Shown one piece after another: positions 26,954 through 35,801 of a stretch of 64,000 nt of DNA. Source of the stretch: Rhizobium tibeticum (GTDB lineage Bacteria; Pseudomonadota; Alphaproteobacteria; Rhizobiales; Rhizobiaceae). The DNA lies in contig NZ_FOCV01000006.1 in assembly GCF_900110205.1 (NCBI RefSeq), positions 124,001 through 188,000 on the forward strand, given 5' to 3'. The notes below the pieces were generated by a model, which saw nothing but the letters and a program-made list of their open reading frames with translations, had not been told where the DNA came from and ran no database searches. Made by a program: the position numbers and the translations under genes. Within the stretch, counting starts at the first letter, position 1, and every line of letters begins with the position of its first letter.

Positions 26954-27670
26954 ATGAACCCGACCAATCCGCGTTTTGGCTACGGCTCGGCCGCAGGCTC
27001 GCAAGCGCTGTTCGACGAGGGACTGCGCCAGCATATGCTGCGCGTCTATAACTATATGGGCGTCGGCCTCGTTATCACGGGCATCGTCGCCTTTATCGTC
27101 GGCAGCACGCCAGCACTCTATGTGCCGATCTTCCAGTCCCCGCTCAAGTGGGTGGTGATGCTTGCGCCGCTCGCCTTCGTCTTCTTCTTCTCCTTCAAGA
27201 TCCAGACAATGTCCGCTAGTACGGCACAGATGACCTTCTGGGCATTCTGCGCGGTCATGGGCCTGTCGCTTGCCTCCGTCTTTCTTGTATTTACGGGCAC
27301 GAGCATCGCACGCACCTTCTTCATCGCAGCGAGCATGTTTGGTACCACCAGCCTTTACGGCTATGTGACGAAGAAGGATCTTTCCCGCTTCGGCTCGTTC
27401 CTGATGATGGGTCTGATCGGTGTCATCATCGCGAGCATCGTCAACATTTTCCTTGGCTCGAGCGCGCTGCAGTTTGCCATCTCGGTCATCGGCATCCTCG
27501 TCTTTGTCGGCCTGACGGCCTACGACACGCAGAACATCAAGGAGCAGTATTCCGAGAACTACGATCAGGAATCGAACCAGAAGCTTGCTGTCTTCGGCGC
27601 GCTGTCGCTCTACCTGAACTTCGTCAACATCTTCCAGCTTCTGCTCAATTTCACGGGTGAGCGGGAGTAA
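26954..27670 (+). CDS. Bax inhibitor-1/YccA family membrane protein
   Basis: 238 residues with seven predicted membrane helices. The family pattern FIVGSTPALY, WAFCAVMGLSLASVF and especially LTAYDTQNIKE with the following SLYLNFVNIFQLLL is clear; the conserved Asp of TAYDTQ is part of the di-aspartyl pH sensor seen in bacterial homologues. Members act as calcium-leak channels or regulate FtsH proteolysis (YccA). It starts 20 bp after the anti-sigma gene with AGGAG upstream, so it may belong to the same ECF-controlled transcript. A strong terminator follows. Confidence 0.93.
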   Translation: MNPTNPRFGYGSAAGSQALFDEGLRQHMLRVYNYMGVGLVITGIVAFIVGSTPALYVPIFQSPLKWVVMLAPLAFVFFFSFKIQTMSASTAQMTFWAFCAVMGLSLASVFLVFTGTSIARTFFIAASMFGTTSLYGYVTKKDLSRFGSFLMMGLIGVIIASIVNIFLGSSALQFAISVIGILVFVGLTAYDTQNIKEQYSENYDQESNQKLAVFGALSLYLNFVNIFQLLLNFTGERE

Positions 27671-27760
27671 GGATCAGCGCTTCTGGGGGCAATGGAAGCG
27701 CTAGAGCGCCCGGTCCGCACTCTGTGACAGGATGCGCGGATCGGGTGTTCACCCAAAAAA

Positions 27761-27796
27761 AGCGGTCGGGTCTCCACGCCCGGCCGCTTTCTTTTT
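27761..27796. terminator. Bidirectional Rho-independent terminator
   Basis: AGCGGTCGGG (27761-27770) pairs with CCCGGCCGCT (27779-27788) around an 8-nt loop, with one G-T pair. It is flanked by seven A on the left and TTCTTTTT on the right, so it works in both directions for the convergent YccA-family and DUF1612 genes. Confidence 0.85.
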
Positions 27797-27805
27797 GCTC
27801 TCAGA

Positions 27806-28936
27806 TCAGATTATGCCCCAGGCACGATAGCGCCCTCGCCCGGTGATTTCACGGATGCCAATGTCGTTCAGCAGATTGAGCGCGCCGCGGCTGGTCACCT
27901 GCAACTCGCGCGCCACCATTGCCGACGAGACCATCGGCCGCGACAGGACGAAGTCCGCAAGCCGCGGCAGGCTGCTGTTTGATCGGCGATCCCTGAAGCG
28001 GATTTCCATCTGCGTGCGCGCCAGCGAAAGACGGTCCATTTCCTTTAGTCCCGCGGCAGCGCTTTCCACCATGCCCTCGAGAAAAGCCTGCAGTCGCGTC
28101 AGCCGGTCGCGCGCACGTCGCCGCTCATGGCGTATCGTCTTGAGGCCCGCATAGAAGGCAAAAAGATGGGACGTGACCTTGCCGCGTGCGCGCAAATAGC
28201 TGGCGACCAGGAGGCCTCCGAGCCAATGCTGCCGACGAAGTGGCTCGATCCTCTCCCAGGCATCAAATATCAGAGCTGCGCCGAGCGTCGCGGGCAATGC
28301 ATCGGCGATGGCAATCGTCTTGCGCCATGCCCCGAGGCGCGCAACCTCGTCCCATTCCTCGTCATCGAACAAGCCGAGGGGATCGTCGATGCGCTTCTCG
28401 CGCGTGCGCTCGCTCGTGTCGTGTGGCTCGGACCTGCCGAGATGGCTATGGCTATCCAACAAACGCTGCGATCTTTCCAGGATCGCATCGATCGCGGCCA
28501 GTTCAGCGGAGAGAAGAGCATCCACCTCGCCTTCTGCATCCTCGTCGACCAACGGTTTTGTACTCTTGATCTCGAGGGCCCCCTCCCCTTCCATGCCACC
28601 GGCCAGCATCGACAATCCTGAGGGGCTCAGCGCCCAATCGGGTGCGGCAGTCCAGATGCGCCTTCGCATTCGCAAAATAGAATGGGCGATCGTCAGTTCG
28701 TGGCTTGGCGTGCGTGTATCCATACGGGCGTCGTGCAAGACGAGGTCTTCAACGTGAACCAGTTCACCGGCGACCCACAAGGCACCGATAGCGTCAAAGA
28801 AATGTCGGCGCTCGGCAAAGCCTTCCGCGACCGTGACGCGTGTCGTCCTTTCGTCCAGTCTCGCCAACCCATCCTCGGCCTGGACGATCGTCGGCAACAG
28901 GCTGATCAGCAATGGACTGTCGATCTCATAGCGCAT
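27806..28936 (-). CDS. DUF1612 (RHE_PE00001-like) DNA-binding protein in the repC position
   Basis: 376 residues. The sequence fits the rhizobial family carrying DUF1612 plus a C-terminal helix-turn-helix: an N-terminal WAAPDW/HARMDTR region, an acidic centre (DDPLGLFDDEEWDEVARLG) and the C-terminal SAMVARELQVTSRGALNLLN recognition helix ending in GRYRAWGII. The biochemical role is unknown; DNA binding is inferred. It stands downstream of repA-repB, exactly where repC would be in a repABC operon, but lacks RepC's N-terminal features and is not a replication initiator by sequence. A 163-bp gap separates it from repB. Members are often plasmid borne. Confidence 0.75.
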   Translation of the reverse strand: MRYEIDSPLLISLLPTIVQAEDGLARLDERTTRVTVAEGFAERRHFFDAIGALWVAGELVHVEDLVLHDARMDTRTPSHELTIAHSILRMRRRIWTAAPDWALSPSGLSMLAGGMEGEGALEIKSTKPLVDEDAEGEVDALLSAELAAIDAILERSQRLLDSHSHLGRSEPHDTSERTREKRIDDPLGLFDDEEWDEVARLGAWRKTIAIADALPATLGAALIFDAWERIEPLRRQHWLGGLLVASYLRARGKVTSHLFAFYAGLKTIRHERRRARDRLTRLQAFLEGMVESAAAGLKEMDRLSLARTQMEIRFRDRRSNSSLPRLADFVLSRPMVSSAMVARELQVTSRGALNLLNDIGIREITGRGRYRAWGII

Positions 28937-28990
28937 TGTTAGCTATCTTAGTTTTTCCGCAACGGAATCCAAATCATGCTTAACTTCCGT

Positions 28991-29003
28991 CATGTATGAC
29001 ATG
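28991..29003. promoter_or_regulatory. Small dyad between repB and the DUF1612 gene
   Basis: CATGT (28991-28995), ATG, ACATG (28999-29003) lies 55 bp upstream of the DUF1612 start in the gap where repABC operons keep their antisense ctRNA gene. No plus-strand terminator that would end such an RNA is visible, so I read this as a possible operator only. Confidence 0.3.
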
Positions 29004-29099
29004 GATCGTCGGTGCACTCAAATCGCCGCACGGTGAATTTCGAGCAACGCACTGGGGAGCCGGTCTTAAAGGCAGACTGAGCGCGCGCCGGCCGCAGCG

Positions 29100-30095
29100 C
29101 TACTTTCCAGCCTTGAACGCCTCATAGAGTTCATCGAGGCGGCGCGCGATGTAGCCGCCAAAATCCGCCGCATCGCCTGTCTTTAGCGCGATGGTGAAGG
29201 AATCGCCCGCGCTGCGGATGCGACCCTTGATCTTACCGTCTCGCTTCGGAAACCATTCATACTCCGTGGCCTCCTGTCTCTCCGGCTTTTTTTCCAGTTC
29301 GGCGACAACGAGGTCGAAGCGACGATCGCTCCCTTGGGCGGCAAAGTCCTCCGAGCCAAGCAGCCCCCGCAACCGGGAGGTCGTTGCGCTGGTCCAACCC
29401 TGCGCAAGCGCGATCCATTTGCGACGTCCAGCTGCCGGCGCAGCCCCGATCGCCATGATGGCTTCCATTGGAATGCTCTTGGCAACCGAGATCAGTTTCG
29501 ACAATTCCGTCTTGTCGGTCGAAAGGGCCTTCATGATAACCGGCCGCTCGAAACCCTTGCTCTCGAGATTGAAGGCAAAAACGGCTCGTTCAATATAGGA
29601 GAGGTTACGCCTTGCGGAATTCTCGATGCCTTGCGCGATGACGACATCGACATCATCCAGTTTCCGGATGATCGCCTGCACCTTGCGCCCGAGCAGTCGC
29701 AGCGCCTGAAGCCGCCGGTGTCCGTAAACCACCTGGTAACGCGTATCGTGCTGCGGATGCCGTCGAACGAGAATAGGCACTTCCTGTCCATCTTCCTCGA
29801 TCGACCGTACCAGCTCGTCGGCAACATCCTGGGGCAGCTCCGCCAGCCGATCTCTGACGAAGGACATGTCGATGAGTTCTGGATCGAGTTCAACGACGCG
29901 CTCGCCAGATAGCAGTGCCTCCTGCATCGCCCTGCTTTCTTCCTCCATCCGCCCAAGCGTCAGCGCCATCGAACGGACCGGGCCGGCCGGGCCGCGCATC
30001 GGCGTTTCATCCTCCGAGTTGGCCGCGGCCAACTCCTGCGCGGTGTCGTCGAACAGTCCCTTCAGTCGATCCCGTCTGCTCATGTCCGGCCCCAT
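29100..30095 (-). CDS. repB: Plasmid partitioning protein RepB (ParB family)
   Basis: 331 residues. The ParB core is present: LPQDVADELVRSIEEDGQEV then PILVRRHP, YQVVYGHRRLQALRLLG and NSARRNLSYIERAVFAFNLE, followed by a helix-turn-helix (SKLISVAKSIPMEA). It binds centromere-like parS DNA and stimulates the RepA ATPase for replicon segregation. Its start overlaps repA by 16 bp. A perfect parS palindrome sits inside its own 5' coding region. Length agrees with RepB proteins of repABC plasmids. Confidence 0.93.
   Translation of the reverse strand: MGPDMSRRDRLKGLFDDTAQELAAANSEDETPMRGPAGPVRSMALTLGRMEEESRAMQEALLSGERVVELDPELIDMSFVRDRLAELPQDVADELVRSIEEDGQEVPILVRRHPQHDTRYQVVYGHRRLQALRLLGRKVQAIIRKLDDVDVVIAQGIENSARRNLSYIERAVFAFNLESKGFERPVIMKALSTDKTELSKLISVAKSIPMEAIMAIGAAPAAGRRKWIALAQGWTSATTSRLRGLLGSEDFAAQGSDRRFDLVVAELEKKPERQEATEYEWFPKRDGKIKGRIRSAGDSFTIALKTGDAADFGGYIARRLDELYEAFKAGK
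30018..30033. repeat. parS-like palindrome inside repB
   Basis: GTTGGCCGCGGCCAAC is a perfect 16-bp palindrome fitting the repABC parS consensus GTTNNCNGCNGNNAAC. It is identical to the copy upstream of repA at 31393-31408. Confidence 0.85.
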
Positions 30096-31276
30096 GCTTT
30101 GTGAATTCCCGCCAGCACTTCACCATTCGCAGCGTTGACCGACTCCAACGCGCGGTCGTAGGTCGAACGCCGAACTTGACCCCTTTCGATCTCGTAAAGC
30201 GACTGCTTCGTCAGCCCGGCATCGGCGATCGCCGTGGACTTTAGGATGGTCGCCGTCAAGACGTCGTCGCTGAAAAGGTTGCGCAGCAGCGCCACGATCT
30301 GCGACTGCGGCGCATCGAACGGTTCGTGGCGCGTGACCACATATTTGATGAAGTCATGTTGCAGATCGCCACCGGCCTTGCGCACGACAGACAGCAGATC
30401 CGACGTCATCAACAAAAATTGCGACATCGACGCAACGTCGACCATCTGCGGGTGGATGGTGATCAGAAGCGACGTTGCCGCGCAGACGGCGCCGAGCGTC
30501 AGATAACCAAGCTGCGGCGGGCAATCGATGACGACGACATCGTAGTTGGCCTCGACCTCTGAAATAGCAACACCGACACGCCGAAAGAACACCTCCCCCG
30601 TCCGCTGGCGATCCCCGAGCGCGCGCGGCGTTTCGTGCTCGAACTCCATCAGCTCGAGATTTCCTGGCACGAGGTCAAGCCCGTCGAAATAGGTCTTGCG
30701 TACGACGTCCTTGAGAGAGCGGCGGCTCGCGTCATAGCGGATCGCGCCGTAAAGCGTATCGCCGTCAGCCAGATCGAACTCCGGTTGGACCCCGAGCATG
30801 GACGACAGCGATGCCTGCGGATCGAGATCGATTGCTAGCACGCGGTAGCCATTCAGCGCCAGGTACTGGGCGAGGTAAAGGGTTGTGGTGGTCTTTGCCG
30901 AACCGCCCTTGAAATTCGTCACCGCGACCGTCTGCAGCTTTTCGCCGGGCCGACGCCACGGAAGATAGGAGAGCGCATCCTTCGGCTTGATCCGCGCCAT
31001 ATGGTGGCGCAGCTCGTTGATTTGGGCAAGCGTATAGGACCGTCGGCCGTTGACGGAGACGTCCGGCTGCGGCCCCTTGCCGTCGAGCGAGAGCTGGCGC
31101 AGGTATCCGTCGGACACACCGATCATTTGCGCCGCCTCCCCGGACGTGAACGTCCGCAGCGTCTTCTGGGACAACGGCGGAAAGAGCTTTTCACGAAGAA
31201 GCTTCAGCTGACGCGAAAGTTGGTTGGCGTGCCGCTCGATGCGGACATCCGTCGTCGATACGCTAATGTTGTCCAA
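30080..31276 (-). CDS. repA: Plasmid partitioning protein RepA (ParA-type ATPase)
   Basis: 398 residues. An N-terminal MerR-like DNA-binding region (FTSGEAAQMIGVSDGYLRQL) precedes a deviant Walker A motif KGGSAKTT at residues 123-130, then DLDPQASLSS and VVIDCPPQLG (Walker B). It drives partition and represses its own operon. The only start after an in-frame TAG is the TTG at 31276, with AGGGA upstream, so a TTG start is used. It overlaps repB and is divergent from cobF. A TTGACA hexamer (complement of 31306-31311) may be its -35 box, with no convincing -10. Confidence 0.93.
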   Translation of the reverse strand: MDNISVSTTDVRIERHANQLSRQLKLLREKLFPPLSQKTLRTFTSGEAAQMIGVSDGYLRQLSLDGKGPQPDVSVNGRRSYTLAQINELRHHMARIKPKDALSYLPWRRPGEKLQTVAVTNFKGGSAKTTTTLYLAQYLALNGYRVLAIDLDPQASLSSMLGVQPEFDLADGDTLYGAIRYDASRRSLKDVVRKTYFDGLDLVPGNLELMEFEHETPRALGDRQRTGEVFFRRVGVAISEVEANYDVVVIDCPPQLGYLTLGAVCAATSLLITIHPQMVDVASMSQFLLMTSDLLSVVRKAGGDLQHDFIKYVVTRHEPFDAPQSQIVALLRNLFSDDVLTATILKSTAIADAGLTKQSLYEIERGQVRRSTYDRALESVNAANGEVLAGIHKAWGRT

Positions 31277-31392
31277 AACACTCGATCCCTATCAATGCGC
31301 TTTTCTGTCAACATCGCGCTAAAAAGCGTATCAAGAATGCCATGATTCGCGAATCGCGACAAGAATGGCCAAGGCTGGCAGGCACTCGCAAA

Positions 31393-31408
31393 GTTGGCCG
31401 CGGCCAAC
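31393..31408. repeat. parS-like palindrome upstream of repA
   Basis: GTTGGCCGCGGCCAAC, perfect 16-bp palindrome in the repA-cobF gap, identical to the copy in repB. It fits the parS consensus of repABC replicons and lies 117 bp upstream of repA. Confidence 0.88.
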
Positions 31409-31478
31409 TGCGCCTTACCCTCTTGCGGCGACGGGTTGGTTGCGCCACAAACGAGCCGAGCTGAAAAGGTAAGAAGGC

Positions 31479-32246
31479 GTGCCTCATATCCACATCATCG
31501 GCATCGGGACAGGAAATCCCGAGCACGTCACCATTCAGGCGATCAACGCCATGAATGCCTCCGACGCCATCTTCATCCCGACCAAAGGCCCAGAAAAAGA
31601 CGGTCTGGCTGCTGTTCGTCGCGAAATCTGCAGCCGCTACGTCACGAACAGCAAGACTGAGATCATCGAATTTGCCGTGCCCAAGCGCGCCACAGCCGAC
31701 CGGACCTATCTCGAAAGTGTGGATGTGTGGCATGCCTCCATTGCCAAGACCTATGTCAGGCTCATCGAAGGCCTGCCAGAAGCAGGTAGGGGTGCCTTCC
31801 TGATCTGGGGCGACCCCAGCCTCTACGACAGCACAATCCGCATTCTCGAACGCGCACAGGTAGCCAGCAGTTTCGCCTTCGAGTTCAGCGTCATTCCCGG
31901 AATTACGAGTGTACAAGCCCTCGCTGCAAGCCATCGCATTCCGATCAACCTTGTCGGAAAGCCGCTCGAACTCACCACCGGTCGGCGTCTCGTCGAAAAA
32001 GGCAATCGGGCCGAAAGCACTGTCGTCATGCTCGATGGCGAGCTCGCCTTTTCGAAGATCGATGACCCCGACGCGGAGATCTTCTGGGGTGCCTATCTTG
32101 GCACGCCCGACGAGATCACGCGCGCCGGACGACTGGCTGACGTCGCAGACGAGATCGTCAGAGTGCGGGCTGAAGCGCGTGCGCGCCACGGCTGGATCAT
32201 GGACATCTATCTGCTCCGCAAAGGGCATGATTTCGATGATCTTTGA
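31479..32246 (+). CDS. cobF: Precorrin-6A synthase (deacetylating)
   Basis: 255 residues from a GTG with AAAGG nine nt upstream. The tetrapyrrole methylase fold is clear: GIGTGNPEHVTIQAI, FIPTKGPEKD, LIWGDPSLYDS and FSVIPGITSVQALAA, with the CobF-type length and C-terminus. The enzyme methylates C-1 of precorrin-5 and releases the acetyl group, giving precorrin-6A in aerobic cobalamin synthesis. It heads cobFGHIJ-KLM and is divergent from repA. I looked for a cobalamin riboswitch in the 202-bp leader and saw neither of its conserved boxes. Confidence 0.94.
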   Translation: MPHIHIIGIGTGNPEHVTIQAINAMNASDAIFIPTKGPEKDGLAAVRREICSRYVTNSKTEIIEFAVPKRATADRTYLESVDVWHASIAKTYVRLIEGLPEAGRGAFLIWGDPSLYDSTIRILERAQVASSFAFEFSVIPGITSVQALAASHRIPINLVGKPLELTTGRRLVEKGNRAESTVVMLDGELAFSKIDDPDAEIFWGAYLGTPDEITRAGRLADVADEIVRVRAEARARHGWIMDIYLLRKGHDFDDL

Positions 32247-32312
32247 CGAAGATCATGGTTTTGCGCTGATTGTCCCAATCATATAAGGACATGAGCGAAG
32301 GAACTGGCGACA

Positions 32313-33677
32313 ATGGCATCTGGCGAACAGACGGCGCGCGATAGCCGGGAGGAGGTCCCCACGTCCGGTATGCGCCGTGGCGCCTGTCCGACGCTGCTGG
32401 AGCCGATGCAAACGGGCGATGGTCTGTTGGCGCGGCTGCGGCCCGCCGGCGGCATTCTTTCGATCCAGCAATTCATCCAGTTGGCAGAGGCAGCGCAGAG
32501 GCACGGTAACGGAATACTCGAGATCACCGCGCGCGGCAGCTTGCAAATACGCGGCCTTGGACCAGAGACCGTCCAACCGCTCGCAGCAGATCTCCACGCC
32601 GCAGGTATCTCGGTTCCCGCCGGTCCCGTGATTGAACTCTCGCCGTTGCATGGCATCGCGCCTGACGAGATCGGGAACCCCACCGAGATTGAAGCCGTGC
32701 TGCGCGAGAAACTCGCCGCGGAGCTCCTTTCCCCGATGCTTGCGCCGAAACTCTCAATTCTGATCGACGGCGGGGGCAACTGCGGGCTTGCTGCCGTTAC
32801 CGCTGACATTCGTGTTGCCGCCGTTTCCGCCGGTGTCTGGCAAATCGCCATCAACGGCGACGGACGAACCGCACTGCCATTGCTGACAGGAAGCGCCGAT
32901 CAGGCTGTTCGAGCAGTTGGGGATCTGCTTCGCCTGCTCATTTCGCTTGGCCGGCACAAACGATGCCGCGATGTCGAACGCGCGCGCCTCCTCTCGGCCT
33001 TCCCTGCGATGGAGCTGGTGAAGCTCGCAAGAGCGCCCGAGTTCCAAGATCCCTTGGTCGGCACCCTCACCCTTGCGGATGGCCTCGCAGTTCTCGGACT
33101 GAGGCCTCGCTTCGGGCAAATGCGCGCCGGCGACCTCATCGCGTTCCTCGGCTCAGCCAAGGCTTTCGGCGCAACGCAAGTGCGGCCGAGTCCCGGACAC
33201 ATTCTCTTACTGGCTGAGCTCACACCTCGATCCGCGATGCTCATTGCGCAAATGGCGCCGAGCTATGGCCTGTCTGCCGACCGTCACGATCCCTCGGCAC
33301 ACATTGCCACCTGTGCAGGCGCCGGCGCCTGCACCTCAGGCCACTATCAGACCAAGGCCCATGCGGAAAGATTTGGTTCCATCGCTCCCGAATTGCTGGA
33401 CGGCTCCATGGTTGTTCATCTCTCAGGCTGCGCCAAGGGGTGCGCCCATCCGCAGCCGGCCCTTTCCATTGTCGGGGCGCAGGACGGCTACCATCTCATC
33501 CTCAACGGGAAGGCTTCGGATGCTCCCGATGCACAGATTGCTAGCGGCGACATCGATTCCGCTATAGAGGAACTCGCTCGCCTCATCAAAAACGAGAGAC
33601 ACGCTGGCGAATCAGCTGCTGCCTGCCTTAGACGGGTCGGCAAAGGCGACGTCACAAGGCCGCTGCGACAGGGATAG
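32313..33677 (+). CDS. cobG: Precorrin-3B synthase (monooxygenase)
   Basis: 454 residues of the nitrite/sulfite reductase-like fold. MRRGACPTLLEPMQTGDGLLAR and ITARGSLQIRGL represent the first ferredoxin-like half; ATCAGAGACTSG (near 333) and SGCAKGCAHP (near 372) supply the four cysteines of the 4Fe-4S cluster. CobG uses oxygen to hydroxylate precorrin-3A and form the lactone of precorrin-3B, the step that marks the aerobic route. It lies 66 bp after cobF and 2 bp before cobH. Confidence 0.94.
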   Translation: MASGEQTARDSREEVPTSGMRRGACPTLLEPMQTGDGLLARLRPAGGILSIQQFIQLAEAAQRHGNGILEITARGSLQIRGLGPETVQPLAADLHAAGISVPAGPVIELSPLHGIAPDEIGNPTEIEAVLREKLAAELLSPMLAPKLSILIDGGGNCGLAAVTADIRVAAVSAGVWQIAINGDGRTALPLLTGSADQAVRAVGDLLRLLISLGRHKRCRDVERARLLSAFPAMELVKLARAPEFQDPLVGTLTLADGLAVLGLRPRFGQMRAGDLIAFLGSAKAFGATQVRPSPGHILLLAELTPRSAMLIAQMAPSYGLSADRHDPSAHIATCAGAGACTSGHYQTKAHAERFGSIAPELLDGSMVVHLSGCAKGCAHPQPALSIVGAQDGYHLILNGKASDAPDAQIASGDIDSAIEELARLIKNERHAGESAAACLRRVGKGDVTRPLRQG

Positions 33678-33679
33678 GA

Positions 33680-34312
33680 ATGCCTGATTACGATTACATT
33701 CACAGCGGCGACGCGATCTACGAGCGATCTTTTGCGATCATTCGCAGCGAAGCTGACCTTTCACGGTTTTCTGCGGAGGAAGCCGATATTGCCGTACGCA
33801 TGATCCATGCATGTGGTCTCGTTGAAGCGGCAGAGTATTTCGTGTTCTCGCCCGACTTCGTCAGTGCCGCACGCGTAGCCTTGCATGATGGGGCACCGAT
33901 CTTTTGCGACGCAGAAATGGTGGCGCACGGCGTCACACGTACGCGCCTGCCAGCACACAACGAGGTACTTTGCACGCTGCACGATCCGCGCACGGCGGAA
34001 CTGGCAAGGAAAGCCGGCAATACCCGCTCGGCTGCAGCGCTTCAGCTTTGGCTGGAGCGGCTTGGCGGCAGCGTCGTCGCCATCGGCAATGCCCCGACGG
34101 CCCTCTTCCATCTTCTTGAATTGTTGCGCGACGGCGCACCGAAACCGGCAGCGATCATCGGTATGCCGGTCGGCTTTGTTGGCGCAGCTGAATCCAAGGA
34201 CGCACTTGCCGAAAACTCCTACGGCGTACCGTTTGCAATCGTGCGTGGCCGCCTCGGTGGCAGCGCGATGACAGCAGCCGCCGTAAACGCTCTGGCGAGG
34301 CCCGGCCTATGA
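33680..34312 (+). CDS. cobH: Precorrin-8X methylmutase
   Basis: 210 residues. MPDYDYIHSGDAIYERSFAIIR with the following RMIHACG (catalytic His) and PIFCDAEMVAHG segments are characteristic, as are GNAPTALF and PVGFVGAAESKD. The enzyme shifts the methyl group from C-11 to C-12 of precorrin-8X to make hydrogenobyrinic acid. Stop and the cobI start overlap (ATGA), so translation is coupled. Length matches the family. Confidence 0.95.
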   Translation: MPDYDYIHSGDAIYERSFAIIRSEADLSRFSAEEADIAVRMIHACGLVEAAEYFVFSPDFVSAARVALHDGAPIFCDAEMVAHGVTRTRLPAHNEVLCTLHDPRTAELARKAGNTRSAAALQLWLERLGGSVVAIGNAPTALFHLLELLRDGAPKPAAIIGMPVGFVGAAESKDALAENSYGVPFAIVRGRLGGSAMTAAAVNALARPGL

Positions 34313-35040
34313 AGAACCCTGGCCGCCTTATCGGCGTCGGCACCGGCCCCGGCGATCCGGAACTCCTGACCGTCAAAGCCGTCAAGGCGATCGAAGCAGC
34401 ACATGTCGTCGCCTATTTTGCCAAACAGGGCAGGGGCGGCAACGGCAAGGCGATCGTCGAGCATCTCTTGAGCGCAGAAAAGACGTTGTTGCCGCTCTAC
34501 TATCCGGTGACGACCGAGATCGAGAAGAGGGAGGAGGCTTACCGCAATCAGATTGCCACCTTCTACGATCAATCGGCAGACGCGGTCGCCAGTCATCTGG
34601 AGAAGGGCCGCATCGTTGCCGTGTTGAGCGAAGGCGATCCGCTGTTCTACGGCTCCTATATGCATCTGCATATACGGCTGGCGAACCGCTATCCAACGGA
34701 GGTCATTCCCGGCATCAGCGCCATGTCCGGATGCTGGTCGCTTGCCGGTATTCCGATTGTCCAGGGAGACGACGTCCTTTCCGTACTGCCCGGTACGATG
34801 GCTGAAGCCGAGTTGCAGCGGAGGCTCTCGGATACGCATGCCGCCGTTATCATGAAGGTTGGACGCAACCTTCCCAAGATTCGCCGCGCGCTGGAAGCGT
34901 CGGGCCGCCTTGCAGAAGCCGTTTATGTGGAGCGGGGTACGATGGCCAATGCGGCAATGACAAAGCTTGTCGACCGCCTTGATGGCGACGCCCCGTACTT
35001 TTCCCTGGTGCTCGTGCCCGGCTGGGAGGCCAACCGGTGA
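34309..35040 (+). CDS. cobI: Precorrin-2 C20-methyltransferase
   Basis: 243 residues with the SAM-dependent tetrapyrrole methylase motifs GVGTGPGDPELLTVKAV, VLSEGDPLFYGSYM and VIPGISAMSGCW. CobI adds a methyl at C-20 of precorrin-2 to give precorrin-3A, the committed step into the corrin branch. It overlaps cobH at the front (ATGA) and cobJ at the end (GTGA). Cofactor is S-adenosylmethionine; cytoplasmic. Confidence 0.95.
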   Translation: MKNPGRLIGVGTGPGDPELLTVKAVKAIEAAHVVAYFAKQGRGGNGKAIVEHLLSAEKTLLPLYYPVTTEIEKREEAYRNQIATFYDQSADAVASHLEKGRIVAVLSEGDPLFYGSYMHLHIRLANRYPTEVIPGISAMSGCWSLAGIPIVQGDDVLSVLPGTMAEAELQRRLSDTHAAVIMKVGRNLPKIRRALEASGRLAEAVYVERGTMANAAMTKLVDRLDGDAPYFSLVLVPGWEANR

Positions 35041-35801
35041 CCGGGACGCTCTTCGTGATCGGGACGGGCCCGGGCAATGCGCACCAGATGACGCCGGAAG
35101 CTTTAGCCGCCGTGTCCCAGTCAACCGACTTCTACGGATACGGACCCTATCTCGACCGGCTAAACCTGCGATCCGATCAGCGGCGACAGGCATCTGATAA
35201 CCGCGAGGAGCTCGATCGGGCATCGGCAGCTCTGCGCGCGGCGGCGGCCGGGGCGTGCGTCTGCGTCGTTTCCGGGGGAGATCCAGGAGTCTTCGCGATG
35301 GCGGCGGCCGTCTGCGAGGCCATCGACAACGGTCCGCAAGAATGGCGCGCGGTTGATCTGATCGTGCTGCCGGGAATTACCGCCATGCTCGCGGTCGCCG
35401 CCCGCGTCGGCGCCCCGCTTGGCCATGATTTTTGCGCGATATCGCTATCGGATAATCTAAAGCCTTGGAATGTCATAGAAAATCGCCTGTTGATGGCGGC
35501 CAGAGCAGGCTTTGTCATCGCTATTTACAATCCGATCAGCAAGGCACGACCCTGGCAATTGGGTAGAGCGTTCGACTTGCTGCGCGCCGACCTTCCCGCC
35601 GCGACGCCGGTGATTTTCGGCAGGGCGGCAGGACGTGCCGACGAACGTATCACCGTCCAGCGCCTTGCCGGCGCCGAGGCAGCAGCCGCTGACATGGCAA
35701 CCTGTGTCATCATTGGCTCGCCTGAAACGAAGGTGATCTCGCGAGACGGCAAGCCTGATCTCGTCTACACTCCGCGCTCCATCGCAAAGGGAAACAGGTG
35801 A
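35037..35801 (+). CDS. cobJ: Precorrin-3B C17-methyltransferase
   Basis: 254 residues starting at a GTG that overlaps the cobI stop. Motifs GTGPGNAHQMTPEAL, YGYGPYLDRL, CVVSGGDPGVFAMA and VLPGITAMLAVAARVGAPLGHDF identify CobJ. It methylates C-17 and drives ring contraction, converting precorrin-3B to precorrin-4. Its last 37 bp overlap the end of the convergent cobK gene, so the two coding regions share sequence on opposite strands. Confidence 0.95.
   Translation: MTGTLFVIGTGPGNAHQMTPEALAAVSQSTDFYGYGPYLDRLNLRSDQRRQASDNREELDRASAALRAAAAGACVCVVSGGDPGVFAMAAAVCEAIDNGPQEWRAVDLIVLPGITAMLAVAARVGAPLGHDFCAISLSDNLKPWNVIENRLLMAARAGFVIAIYNPISKARPWQLGRAFDLLRADLPAATPVIFGRAAGRADERITVQRLAGAEAAAADMATCVIIGSPETKVISRDGKPDLVYTPRSIAKGNR

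Noticed and set aside
27806..28936. RepC replication initiator in the third gene of the rep operon
   Set aside because: Position fits, but the sequence matches the DUF1612/helix-turn-helix family and not RepC.
28937..29099. Antisense ctRNA gene of repABC type between repB and the third gene
   Set aside because: No plus-strand terminator or convincing promoter was seen; only a short dyad.
31277..31478. Cobalamin riboswitch upstream of cobF
   Set aside because: Neither conserved B12-box sequence nor a fitting stem pattern could be seen by eye.
34219..35223. 334-codon minus-strand frame opposite cobH-cobI-cobJ
   Set aside because: Antisense shadow of tightly packed cob genes with no motif of its own.
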